Positions 18,677 through 28,704 of a DNA stretch of 28,704 nt are shown here, in pieces (within the stretch, counting starts at the first letter, position 1; each line of letters opens with the position of its first letter). This DNA is from Russula earlei (taxonomy: Eukaryota > Basidiomycota > Agaricomycetes > Russulales > Russulaceae), in assembly GCA_025769875.1 (NCBI GenBank), contig JAGFNK010000635.1:1-28704 (forward strand). Reading direction: 5' to 3'. The notes under the pieces were generated by a model. That model was not told the origin of the DNA, did no database searches, and was given only the letters and a program-made list of their open reading frames with translations. The position numbers were made by a program, and so were the translations under genes.

Positions 18677-19501
18677 TAGTTCCTGTTGCCCCAGCCCCCA
18701 CAAGGCAAAGGTACATTCACCCCTCTGATTATGAATGCGTCTTAACCCATTCACATTCATGCCTTCCCTCAGCCACATTATGACTCCTGACTCACCCCCC
18801 CCCCACTGATGCTCATGCTTTCCTGCACTGTGGCCATGATGACAGCTGTGCAGGTGCCCCTCTGGCTCCTCAATGCCTGCAATGTGCTCGACTTTCTCAT
18901 GACCAAACATCCTAAGGTGATGTTGGCCCTCTTGGCTGTGCTCATAGTTTTAGCATCCGGGCATGGAAACAGTGTGGTGTATATATCAAAAGGTGGAGTT
19001 TGACATCCTTGACAGGGACACAACTACCTTAAAGATGTTGTGCCCTGCCTCCCTTATAGTCTTTGATATTTATGGATGTAATTCACTTCCTGCTCAATTA
19101 AACATAAGATTTTGCATAAATCATTGGTAGTGTCCGGGTCCCCATTAGATGGTGTGTGTGTGTGCATGTGCTGTGGCTCAGGGCATAAAAGAGCAGGGCC
19201 AGTTAACTGGGCCAGGCTCCACACAACACAAGTTGGGCTCAGGGAGATAAACAGGTGCTTGCCTGTTGGTGCTGCAGAAATCAATCCTCTGTCTCCAACC
19301 ACCATCCTCTGCCCCAACTGATTAGTCCTGTTTCTCTATAAAGTGAGTCCCTCACTTTCTGGACAGCTGGATATTATTTTAAATATGTTTTTCAGCCACT
19401 CACAACCCTTCAACTTCCACCCTTTTCAACAATCATCAAGGTATGTTTATCATGTTTTAATTAATGCAGTGTTGATGGTCCTGTTTCTTTTATTAGCCCC
19501 C
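18677..19501. other. Unassigned stretch before the Helitron gene
   Basis: Contains a 64-codon plus frame at 18809-19003 with long hydrophobic stretches (VPLWLLNACNVLDFL, LALLAVLIVLASG) and a frame ending in PSDYECVLTHSHSC just before it; neither is recognised. From about 19340 intron-like sequences appear (GTATGT at 19441, AATGCAG at 19472, TTTATTAG at 19496). This is consistent with 5' untranslated exons of the Helitron gene that starts at 19502. Confidence 0.35.
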
Positions 19502-20213
19502 ATGTCTGGCACTCCTCCCACCTCTCCTCAACAATATCAGGCTGCTGCACATCAAGCTGAGCATGCCAGCTGCACTTTGGGCAGTCCTGAACAGTGTAGG
19601 ACACCTGCTGGCTCCTCAACTGCCAGACAACCTGTTCAATTTCAAAGACAAGTCTATCATCACTTACTAGCTAATGTGGCTGCTCAAGTGGCTGCCCTTC
19701 AACCAATGCCTGCTCCTCCACATCATTATAGACAAACTCCTGCCACTTCTCTTCTTGCCCCTCCTCCTGTAAGTCAAATTCATCTTAAAATAGACATTAT
19801 AATAAATATGAGTTGCAGATTATTACAAGGTCCCATTCTGCTGCTCCTGGCTCTGGCTCTGGCTCTACCTCTGCTGCTGCTTCTATCCATGGATCTCACT
19901 CTGGCTCTGTTTCCACTCCTGATCTTGCTACTAACCCCCTCTTTCCTCTTCCTCATCCTAATAGGCAGTATCAGCATTTGCCAGCTGACTTGGCTGCTTG
20001 GCTTGCCGCTCTTTCTCCTCCTCCACAGCAAAGAGGTCAGCATGTCCCTGCCCCTGTAAGTTTTCATTATCTATATCTATATTATTTCTAACTTCTAATA
20101 TTATAGGCTATTTTAACTGCCCCTATTTCTTCTAGCCCTTCTATGTCAAGATTTTCCCTTCCAGTTCCTCCTCCACAGAACAGAGGTCATCACATTCATG
20201 CCCCTATAAATTT

Positions 20214-20388
<175 letters not shown>

Positions 20389-20732
20389 CCTCCCACTCCT
20401 TCCCCTCCTTCCCCTGTTCCTTCTCCACCTCCTTCTCCATCCTCTGCTCCTCCAAGCCCTCTTCCTTATCCTCATGCCCAAGTTTATCCAGAAGATCCCT
20501 TGCTTGTAAGTTTCTATTCTTTAAAGGGAAACATATATACTTAATATATATTATAGCAACCTCAGCTGCCACCCCCTCAAGCCATGCCAATGGCACAACA
20601 TCCTTTTGATCCTACATGGGCCATTCATGATCTTAAGGACTTGACCATCCAATGCTCTTTCTGCAAGGCACTCCATTGGCTAGATGAGCACCTTACCAAC
20701 TCATCTAAAAGGACCCTCAAGTTTGGCATATG

Positions 20733-21566
20733 TGTCAAGACACGTACTGCTGATCACTAAGGACTCAGGAGCAGGTGGGCAAGGGTCAGAACAGATGGTA
20801 TGCAGCATAGATGGCATTGAACAAGAGGATGAGCCAAATGACGAGGAGGTACCAGATGGGGACTGGCACATGTTGCAGGAGGCAGAGGTGAAGACTGGAG
20901 GCCAGTCCAGCAAAGGGGCTTTAGACAAGGCAGTCATTAAAGAGTACCTTGAAGGCAAGGAAGACTTTAAACTGAGCAGCCGCAGGGGAGTGCCCAGGAG
21001 GATGAGACTATCACAAATGGACAGTCTGATGACTGCCATGCTACATTGGGGCTTATATACTGTGTACATGGTTGATTACAAAGAACAGGAACTATTCTAG
21101 ATTGCTTGGTACCATCCAATAGGACTGTAGCGACATAAACTTGCTTGTGTCAGGTTTCAGGCTTACTGAGCATATTACTGATCATTGTGGAGCAATGACA
21201 TCATTATGATGTCACTGTGGAGCACTTGGTGAGCAGATGAGGAGGTCAGTGTGGAGTCACTCAGTCAGCCATGATGTCATTGGAGCTAAATGATGTCATA
21301 TGAGTTATGCAATGAGTTGTAGGAGTTCACACCACTGTTTCAGGTTCTTGGTGGCTGAGTGGCCATGTGGCTGCCACATGATGATTACCCAATTAGGGAA
21401 TAGGTGCCTGGTCATATCATAGTGTCTTTGCAATAGCGATATCTTGCACCACAGGAGGATTAGCCCAAGAAACGGAAGTGGGTTGGCGATGTAAAGTGAG
21501 AGGGGTCTTTCTTGAGTGAAACAGGACAATCTATGGGTGGCCAGGACTTGGCCTTGGTTCATAACA
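20733..21566 (-). mobile_element. Solo LTR in the Helitron gene, minus orientation
   Basis: 834 bp, TGTCAAGACACG... to ...CTTGGTTCATAACA on plus, with perfect TSD ATATG (20728-20732 and 21567-21571). It is the inverse of 17843-18671 along its length, with scattered differences. Removing it plus one TSD restores KFGICCLSGKIALPAL in the Helitron protein. Frames 20684-21100 and the first 18 codons of the frame starting 21516 belong to this LTR, not to a gene. Confidence 0.9.
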
Positions 21567-23541
21567 ATATGTTGCTTGAGTGGCAAGATTGCCCTTCCTG
21601 CTCTTCATCTATGTCCCCCTGAGCTTTACAACCTCCTCACTGGCCAAGATCCCACTGCTAAAGCATTTTGCCTTCATATTCTCTCTTATATTAATGCTTT
21701 GGCCTTTACCTCAGTGGGAAGACAAGTGGATCATTCTGTTAATCAAGGACAAGGTCCTTGGGTCTTTAAGCTTCATGGGGAGCTCATTCACAGAATTGGG
21801 TTTCTTTTGCCACCAGAGGGACCTAATGCTGCTGCCCCTTCTTATGCTCAACTCTACATTTATGACCCTGACCAGGCCCTCAATATGCACATGGCCCATC
21901 CTGCCAACTCTCACTTGCATCAAAACACCATGCAAACTCTTCAGGACATGCTCTATTGCTCTCATGCTGCAGTCCAGAAGTTCAAGCAGGCTTATGAGTT
22001 GACTCACCACCTTCCTAGAGAGCAAGACTGCACTCTCTCACTTCACTTTGATGCTGCATGTGATAGGCATCACTATAATTCCCCTGATGCTGCCATCAAT
22101 GAGATTGCAGCCATTATTCCAGGTGATGGGGATGAGCCTAGGCATTCACAAGATATCATCTTACACCTTTGGGAGGGCCCTCTACAGCACCTCTCTGATA
22201 CCCATCCTTTCTACCCCTCACTCAGATATGTCTTGCTTTTTCCCACTGGCCAGTTAGGATGGTTCCCAAACATCCCTTATCAAAATGTCCAAGGTGGCCC
22301 TGCTCAGAGGAAGTGTGTTTCCTTGGCTCAATGTCATCACTATCACCTTCATATTCACCCTCATATCTCTGACTCTCATCACATCTTCCTCTCTGGCAAA
22401 CTCTTTCGAGTGTATGCCTGTGAGGCATGGGCAGTTGCAGAGCAGTATCACCTTAACTTCATCAGGATGAATCAAAACAAGCTCAGGGTGGAGATCTATA
22501 AGGGTCCGGCAGATGCTGTTGCTGCCAATGTTGATGTTGACCCAGACCAACTAGGCAAGAGATTCATCCTTCCCTCCAGCTTCTCTGGCAGCACCAGAAA
22601 TACACAGCAGCATTTACAAGATACCTTGGCAATCAACTGCTTCTATGGTGGAGGTGACCTCTTCATTACCATGACTGCCAATCCCTCTTGGTCTGAGGTC
22701 CTGTCTGCTCTTCTCCCTAGGCAGACTGCCAATGAGCACCCTGACTTGGTGGTCAGAGTGTTTCATGCCAAGCTCAAGTCCCTTATCAATGACATTAAGG
22801 CTAGCTTGCTGGGTGATTCAGCAGCTCATTTGTACACCATAGAGTTTCAAAAGAGGGGCCTTCCTCATGCCCATATCATTGTCTTCCTTCAGCCCCATTC
22901 AAAGCTGTGCACCCCTGACCAGATTGACAGTCTCATGTCTTCTGAGTTCCCAGAAGACAATCCTGAGCTCCTTGAACTCATCAAGAAGTTCATGGTTCAC
23001 AGGCCCTGTGGCAACCAGAACAGGAATTCCCCTTGCATGGTGAATGGCTCATGTTCCAAGGGTTTTCCTGAGCCCTTTAGGGAGGAGACTTCTGTTACTG
23101 AGGACTCTTATGTGCGCACCAGGAGGAGGGACACTGGCCATGCTCATCTCATTGGTGGCAAGGAGATCACAAACCAATGGGTGGTCTGTCATTCTCCTTT
23201 TCTCATCTGGAAGTACAGGTGTCACATCAATGTGGAGTCTGTTGCCTCTGTCAAGGCTCTCAAGTACATCTACAAGTATGTCTACAAGGGCCATGACAGG
23301 ACCACTATGCAGTTTGGCAGATGCATGGATGAGGTCAAGCTCTACTTGGATGCAAGATATGGATATGTCAGCAGCTGTGAGGCAGTGTGGAGACTCTTTC
23401 TCTTTGAGCTGCAGGAGCAGGTTCCCAATGTGGTGCACCTCCAGGTCCATCTTCCTGATCAGCACAGTGTTGTCTACAATCCTCAAGTTCTTGAGGAAGT
23501 CCCAAATAAGCCCACCACACTCACTGAATGGTTTGAGGCCA

Positions 23542-23549
23542 ATGCTGCT
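23542..23549. repeat. Target duplication of the internal hAT, left
   Basis: ATGCTGCT, matched by 25786-25793. The 8-bp length is diagnostic of hAT. Confidence 0.92.
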
Positions 23550-23559
23550 TAGGGTTGTG

Positions 23560-23705
23560 CCCGGCCCGGCTTCAGGCCGTGAGCCAGGCCAAGCCAGGCC
23601 GAAATAGGCCGGGCCGAGCCAGGCCAAAGTGATGGCTTCGTGACGGCTTTGGCCCGGCCTATGATTTGAAAAGCCAAAGCCGGGCCGTCAAGCCCCGGCT
23701 TTGAC
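23560..23705. repeat. hAT left subterminal GC-rich repeats
   Basis: Many overlapping GGCCAGGCC, GGCCAAGCC and GGCCGGGCC motifs on both strands, able to fold on themselves. The paired cluster at 25645-25775 is similar in inverse orientation. Confidence 0.75.
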
Positions 23706-24141
23706 CTTTTTTGGGGGGTAATTATCGAACTTTAATCTATCAACTTTGCATGGACACACCATCGTTTCCTGTCATTTTTCATCGTCGTATCTGCGCTTCC
23801 CTCTCAACCTTCCTTTTTGCTCAAGTACATGTACAATGTAAGTCATTGTGGCCTATATGTCAATGTGCCCAATGCTCATCTTTGCATTGTCAACTTGCGC
23901 TCCTCCCCCTTCTTCGTCCAAATTGTCCACTCCCAACACAGTCAAACAACTTGTCAAGGATATCAGCTCTCTCTCTAACTCTTTGTTGGACGCTGTACCC
24001 AGAGGATCGAAAGATGATAAAATATGGTCCATTATGAATACAAAGGAAGGTGATGTTCCGCCGGGTTGGTAAGGGCTATTGTAGTCAAGGCACGTATCGC
24101 TACTTCACCCGACAAAAATATTATCACTCACCCCTGGTCAG
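23706..24141. other. hAT 5' interior, no recognised domain
   Basis: A 74-codon frame (23848-24072; contains STPNTVKQLVKDISSLSNSL and SKDDKIWSIMNTKEGDVPPGW) may be a residual or unrelated exon. I find neither a BED finger nor the DCWTS catalytic block expected here, so the N-terminal half of the transposase has been lost or replaced. Confidence 0.4.
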
Positions 24142-25540
24142 GAACGCTCATCATCAAAGCAAAAAGAAATGTGGAGCACTATTCAGGTTAAGGCAAATGA
24201 CGGCCATCCAGTTCAACTTATACTGGATATGAAGGTGCGGTGGTCATCGACGTACTTGATGCTTGATCGTGCCGAAAGAAAGAAGAATGTGTGTAGCAAG
24301 TTCCAAATGAAGATTTGTATTCATCATTTGTTTTCCTTAGTGCGTTGATGTTTTCGTCAATGAGCTTCATTGGGAGGAACAAGACTCTGCGAAGTGTGAT
24401 AAGATACGTGAGCTCAAGCTCACAAGTGAAGAATGGTTGCGGGTCAACCATTTTCTTGGATTGCTCAGTGTATGTCTGTGTACTCTTTCATCTACAAATC
24501 AAAGCCTGACAGTCCTTAGCATGCCGATAATGCTCAACAGGCATTCTCATCTGACAATGTTCCAACTCTTCATCTGGCCATTCCAGCACTTGAAGCCCTT
24601 TACAGAGCACGGTCCAGTCGTGCTGACCGTCCAAAATACGAGCCGTTTGCCCCTGCCATTCGTGCTGCGTGTGAGAAGGTTGACGAGTACTACGAGAAAA
24701 CTACAGAGTCTCCTGCGTACATCATGTCCATGAGTACGACTTTTGGCCCTCGCCCTGTCATCCATCACTGACATATTTCTAGTTCTCAACCCAAAGGAGA
24801 AGATGGGATATTTCAAGAAGCAATGGTCCGCTGATCTCCACGACGATGTCCTGAAATGTGTTGAGGAGGAGGTACACTCAAGTCCCCTTTTACGTCTAGG
24901 TGCTAATTGCTCTTAGTTCAAAGAGCGGTGGCTACGATTGAGCAGTCATTCTATGACGAGGCCATCCGCACCATCAAGAAAGGACAAGGGACTTCGCGCT
25001 TTGCTTCGAGAGCTTAGCGATGATGATGAAGACACAGCGGCAGACACAGGGTTGGATGTACCAGATGACCCTCAACGGCCATGGCTCCGTGATTACCATG
25101 CATACATGGATGTTCCCAAGCAAGTTCCAGAAGGCTGGACAGCAATCCAGTGGTGGGGCGTAAGCATTCTGGATTGAATACTCATACAAGTGACTAAAAT
25201 AACTTCACAGTACAACTCACAGCACTATCATCGTGCTTGGGGCTCCCTCGCATGGGACTATCTGGCGATTATGTCGTCATCCGTTTCTAGCGAACGCGCG
25301 TTCTCGCAGGGTGGGATTACAATATCAAAACAACGCAATCGTCTCAAGGGTGACATTGTGGAGGCCCTGCAGTGTATCAAGTGCGCGATCCGTCATGATT
25401 TACTTTTCCGAGAACCTGCACCATCATCAATATCAGAAGCTGAGGAAACTAGCGACCAAGAGCTGGATGATGCGGCAGCCAGAGGGGACTCGGGAGACTC
25501 AGATGTTGAAGAGTTCTCGTGGGATGGGATGGGCTACTGA
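24142..25540 (+). pseudogene. hAT transposase, C-terminal part with dimerisation domain
   Basis: Six exons in one phase: about 24142-24288, 24341-24469, 24520-24733, 24783-24871, 24917-25159 and 25211-25540. Exon 1 has LILDMKVRWSSTYLMLDRA, the RWSSTY block conserved in hAT. Exons 3-4 have ACEKVDEYYEKTTESPAYIM and ILNPKEKMGYFKKQW. Exon 5 ends VPEGWTAIQWWG, and exon 6 has YLAIMSSSVSSERAFSQGG and NRLKGDIVEALQCIKCA, the hAT C-terminal dimerisation domain. All donors are GT and all acceptors AG, and no stop or frameshift lies in this part. The catalytic N-terminus with the first Asp is missing, so it cannot act alone. The first exon boundary is uncertain. Confidence 0.85.
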
Positions 25541-25644
25541 TTGACGACAACGAGGAGACAATGTATTGGTCTGAGTAGCTTAGTATCTTCCCATACTATC
25601 ATCAGTGGCCAACTGCACAATCGACATTTTATTTACGTACAAAA

Positions 25645-25775
25645 GCCGTGGCCCAGGCCAAGCCAAGCCAGAGCCAAGCCGTAATTGACAGCTTTGGCCC
25701 AGCCTGGGATTTTTGTAAGCCAAAGCTGCCTCAGGCCAAGCCAAAGCCGGGGCTTTCAGGCCAAGCCGGGCCGGA
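25645..25775. repeat. hAT right subterminal GC-rich repeats
   Basis: Clustered GGCCAAGCC / GGCCCAGCC motifs before the right terminus ending CCCTA at 25785. Confidence 0.75.
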
Positions 25776-25785
25776 AAAAACCCTA

Positions 25786-25793
25786 ATGCTGCT
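25786..25793. repeat. Target duplication of the internal hAT, right
   Basis: ATGCTGCT. The Helitron frame resumes in phase at 25794 (Ala-Pro-Glu-Gly-Ser-Asp). Confidence 0.92.
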
Positions 25794-26463
25794 GCTCCAG
25801 AGGGCTCTGACATTCTGGATCTTCTCTACCAAGATTATCCCTCCAAGATGGTCTGGAACAAAAGCACTCATAAGTGGACTCCAAGGGACAGGGGCTTTGC
25901 TATTGGGAGGATGTACCATGCTCACCCTACTTCTGGAGAGCACTTCTACCTGTGCCTCCTTCTCACCTCTGTCAAGGGTGCAACCTCCTTTGAACACCTT
26001 TGCTCATTTGAAGGCACTCTCTATCCCTATGTCAGAGAGGCTTGCATTGCAAGAGGTCTTCTGGAAGATGATCAAGAGTGGCAGCAATGCTTGGAGGAAG
26101 CCAGTCATATGTGCACAGGTGTTCAGCTGCACCACCTCTTTGTTACCATCCTCAAGGACTGCATCCCTTCTCAACCCAGGGCACTTTGGGACAGATTCTC
26201 TGCATCTATCTGTGATGACCTTAAGCACAAGCTCCAGCAGCATCTCAACATCCCAGAGCCAACTGAAGAACAGGTGAAGGACTATGGCCTCTATCTTATT
26301 GACCTCCTCCTCTCCCACTCTGCCAAGAGACTTCAGGATTGGCCAACCATGCCTCAGTTTGTTGAGAACTGGGGGGCCATTGCAGGGAATCCCCTCATTC
26401 AGGAGCAGCACAAGTATGACCTAGAGGAACAGGCTGTTCTTGCAGCTGAGTCTATTGACAAGC

Positions 26464-27110
26464 TTACTGTCATTTTCACATGACCTTGCACTTGCCATTT
26501 TTGGATGTCATTTCAAGTGCAAAATTAAAACTGCTATATCTCAACAGTTTCTCAACAGATTGCCTTGAAACTTTGACAGTAGAACCTTAGACACTGTATC
26601 TAGGTGCAGATAAAATATGGGAGCCTAATATTCAGTTCTTGACATGTCAATTTTTGGGTGCTGACATGAGTGCAAAACTTTGAACTGCCATATCTCAACT
26701 GTTTCTCAATCAATTTCCTTGAAACTTCGACAGTGGGATCTCATGTACTGTATCTAGGTGCAGCCCAAGAGTTGGGGTCTAATTCCAAGTTCTTGAAGTT
26801 TCGACTTTTGTGTGCAATCTGAGTGTGAAATTTTGAACTGCCATATGTCAAATAGATCACCTTGAAACTTGGACAGTAGAGCCTTATATACTGTATCTAG
26901 GTGCAACTAAAATATGGGAGCCTAATATTCAGTTCTTGAAGTTTCAATTTTTGGGTGCTGATCTGCATGCGAAATTTCGAACTGCCATATCTCAACCATT
27001 TTGGAATGGATTGCCTTGAAACTTGGACAGTAGAACCTTGTGTACTGTATCTAGACACAGCCAAATTATGGGTTTCACTCGTTTGAATTTGGGGTGCTGA
27101 CCCCAAGCAT
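26464..27110 (-). repeat. Satellite array, right arm: about 4 units, inverse of 16862-17390
   Basis: Inverse of the left array. Marker GGTGCAG (or decayed forms) occurs at 26603, 26757, 26900 and about 27054 (spacing 154, 143, 154), with the same alternation of two unit types. The inner edge (TTACTGTCATTTTCAC from 26464) is the inverse of the left array's inner edge. It directly follows codons for ESIDKL of the Helitron protein and supplies the last six codons and stop of that frame. Confidence 0.85.
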
Positions 27111-27425
27111 GACAAAATTACATTATTGCTACAGCCCAACACATGACACAGAGGGTATTCTTTTGATTACAATGCAGGTAGAAGACTGCACAACATATTG
27201 CCCATGACTGTGGACTCAGATGTCCCTGACTGATGATTACTACCCAGGCAGGATAGATTGTGCCAATGAACCCATGGCCTGTGTCCTCCCCAGTCTCATG
27301 TTTGTAGCCATGGACTGACCACTCGCAGGGTGTACAAGATCTGCAAGGTGTGCCTTGCGCATGTGCAGCAACAGCTGTGTCAAGAAGGCCAGGGTGACAA
27401 CGTTTGTCCCTGGCACTGACCCCAC
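27111..27425. other. Unassigned stretch downstream of the cyclin C relic
   Basis: No recognised coding or repeat signal. It lies 3' of the cyclin C stop (minus strand) and may be that gene's former downstream sequence. Short frames here are not supported. Confidence 0.4.
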
Positions 27426-27975
27426 TCATGGTGCTAATGCCGAGCCCAGACTCGGGGCAGCATCAGAGTAGCACTCCCACAGTGTGTAGAGTGAGAGGAT
27501 CTCCTACAATCATCGCAACAGTGGGGAAGCGACATGTGCAGGCCGCCGACTATGAAGCCAACAAAGTCCTGCTGCAGCACAAGTGCAGGCTTTTGGTGCA
27601 TGCTGCCAATGTTTGTGTGTGAGGAGCGGCAGGGAGGGGGCATGTGCGCCACAGACTGCGCTTGGATCGCGTCGCGCATCTTGTCATTCAGCATGAGTGT
27701 GAGGTAGATCGCGGTGATGGTGATCATGTGTGGTGGGTAGAGGAGGCAGAGCTCGGAGTGGTACATGTCGTCAATGATGAACCTGTCAAAGTTCGAACAT
27801 GCCATGTTCGGCCAGTTTTCTTTCGCAGTTTGGAGAGTGGGGGGGAGAGAGGAGTAGGAGATGATGACGTGCCATGCTGTTTGTAGGGGCCCTTCCCTGA
27901 GCTCGAGTCCTTCCCTTGCCAGTGCCCTATCCGAGTTGAGCGCTGCAGCATCGTCATCCTAGTCAAGGCTTTCTG
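27426..27975 (-). pseudogene. Cyclin C (Mediator kinase-module cyclin, SSN8-type), C-terminal relic
   Basis: In fungi this cyclin partners CDK8/Srb10 in the Mediator kinase module. Read on minus: LELREGPLQTAWH (about 27915-27870), an intron-like gap of about 80 bp ending AACTTTGACAG, then FIIDDMYHSELCLLYPPHMI and TAIYLTLML (second cyclin fold), a Ser/Pro linker, DFVGFIVGGLHMSLP, and finally EILSLYTLWECYSDAAP with stop TGA at 27426-27428. Two frameshifts separate MSLP, TVAMIV and EILSLY, so it is dead. The N-terminal cyclin fold is missing from this strand; the first exons lie just to the right in the opposite orientation. Family assignment rests on the LCLLYPPH and SLYTLWE signatures. Confidence 0.8.
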
Positions 27976-27987
27976 CACCATGCTCCG

Positions 27988-28143
27988 ATGGCAACTGACT
28001 TCTGGGCAAGCTCACACAAGTAAGCTCCATCCTCAATGCCCTATATTCTGATCCTATTCAAACCTTTCTTGTTGATGCAAAGGCTGGATAGTGGATCGTG
28101 CCACGCTCAAGCAAGCATTTGAATCTAGAAAATCAATAGTCAG
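27988..28143 (+). pseudogene. Cyclin C N-terminal exons, inverted relative to the C-terminal relic
   Basis: ATG at 27988 opens MATDFWASSHK, the typical start of fungal cyclin C. A GTAAGC donor at 28020 and an AAAG acceptor at 28082 bound an intron of about 63 bp. The next exon (28083-28143) reads WIVDRATLKQAF in the family frame and ends at a GTAACC donor. With these splice sites the frame is off by one at the junction, so the fragment is broken or one boundary has mutated. Nothing after the first ~35 residues follows; sequence to the right belongs to a different gene. Confidence 0.75.
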
Positions 28144-28704
28144 GTAACCCTGAGCATATTAATATTCAATGGATCGTACCCCATGCGGTAGAAGATCTGA
28201 AAACAGAGCATCATTATAAATCATCGAAGCCAGGACAATATCACTCACAGCGTGGAGGTGGTCCTGACCCTGATATGCATCAGGTTAGATGACCATCTGG
28301 GGTCACATCCTTGGCAAAGCCATTGATGCAACCGGGACGCCACGGGATCTTAGGGCCGCCCATTTCCTGCTTGGAGATGAGCTATCTCAATCCACCAGTA
28401 ACCACCTGGATAGCAGCAACACCTGTGAGAGTCCAAAGATTACTGTAGCCAATCCACTCCATTATAGCACGAGCGATTGTAGACCATTGTTAGCATTGTG
28501 AGGGATTCAGGGGTGAAATGCATGGTGGCATAGTTGCTATTCTCATGTATGGATCAGACATGACACAGATACATGGTTAGGACTGCACCTGCCACCAGTC
28601 TTAGTTTCATTATCATAGGTGCCAGCACTGTGCCACGCGAGAACAGAGGAGGACAGGACCAAAACAGCCATCTGGTTGAAAGTTGTAAAGTAATGAGCAA
28701 GGGG
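28144..28704 (-). pseudogene. Cytochrome c peroxidase relic
   Basis: Class I haem peroxidase, which in mitochondria reduces H2O2 with cytochrome c. Read on minus from the window edge: DGCFGPVL, then LAWHSAGTYDNETKTGG (distal His kept), an intron to about 28553, NYATMHFTPES, then EWIGYSNLWTLTGVAAIQ, a 39-bp intron-like gap, [12 protein letters not shown] and [11 protein letters not shown], then (after a +1 shift) [12 protein letters not shown], a 52-bp intron (GTGAGT...TTTTCAG) and IFYRMGYDPLNI. It stops there, before the proximal-His region (GAHALG in the family). The distal Arg codon of the RLAWH motif reads TGT (Cys) followed by a +1 frameshift. Several lesions plus truncation make it a pseudogene. 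The N-terminus continues off the right edge. Confidence 0.85.

Larger units (their letters stand above)
23550..25785 (+). mobile_element. hAT transposon inserted in the Helitron gene
   Basis: A 2.24-kb element with short TIRs TAGGGTTGTGCCCGGC / GCCGGGCCGGAAAAAACCCTA-type ends and a perfect 8-bp duplication ATGCTGCT. Both ends carry 130-150 bp of GGCCAAGCC/GGCCCGGCC-rich subterminal repeats (23560-23705 and 25645-25775), likely transposase-binding clusters. It encodes only the C-terminal part of a hAT transposase, so it is probably an internally deleted, non-autonomous copy. Its first bases, TAG, provide the stop that ends the left part of the Helitron frame. Confidence 0.92.

Noticed and set aside
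24315..24509. Plus-strand frame 24315-24509 as part of the hAT protein
   Set aside because: The other frame (24341-24469) has the family residues and correct splice phases.

Overview
The window is a piece of a fungal genome, most likely a basidiomycete (Agaricomycete). The evidence is introns of about 45-60 bp with GTRNGT donors, basidiomycete-type hAT, PIF/Harbinger and Helitron proteins, and relics of two ordinary fungal genes (cyclin C and cytochrome c peroxidase). I see no intact host gene and no RNA gene. Nearly the whole window is transposable elements nested inside one another. Many insertions are closed by target-site duplications (TSDs) that I could read directly.

Layout from left to right. 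1-2185: the 5' half of a decayed hAT element on the minus strand, inserted in a gag-type retroelement fragment (2186-3094). 3097-12794: two 2.6-kb units, Z (3097-5661) and Z' (5679-12794), facing each other as a giant palindrome around a 17-bp AT-rich spacer. Each unit is bounded by 408-bp terminal inverted repeats (TIRs) with TA at both ends and carries a captured piece of an LTR retroelement. Z' is split by a 4.5-kb gag-only LTR retroelement, Y (6997-11499), whose empty site survives in the opposite arm. 12807-16774: a two-gene PIF/Harbinger element (Myb/SANT-like protein and DDE transposase), with a solo LTR inside the transposase gene. 16862-17390 and 26464-27110: two arrays of a ~150-bp tandem repeat in opposite orientation, bracketing 9 kb. 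Between them lie a solo LTR (17843-18671) and a six-exon Helitron Rep gene (19502-26483). That gene is split by a second, inverted solo LTR (20733-21566) and by a hAT element (23550-25785), and it stops just before the helicase domain. 27426-28704: mosaic of pseudogene pieces, with cyclin C C-terminal exons (minus), cyclin C N-terminal exons (plus) and cytochrome c peroxidase exons (minus).

The TSDs give a relative chronology: the gag fragment is older than the hAT at its left and than Z; the palindrome is older than Y; Harbinger is older than its solo LTR; the Helitron is older than its LTR and hAT inserts. Removing each insert restores a continuous reading frame in the Harbinger and Helitron genes. 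Protein calls come from motif recognition by reading; no database search was run.
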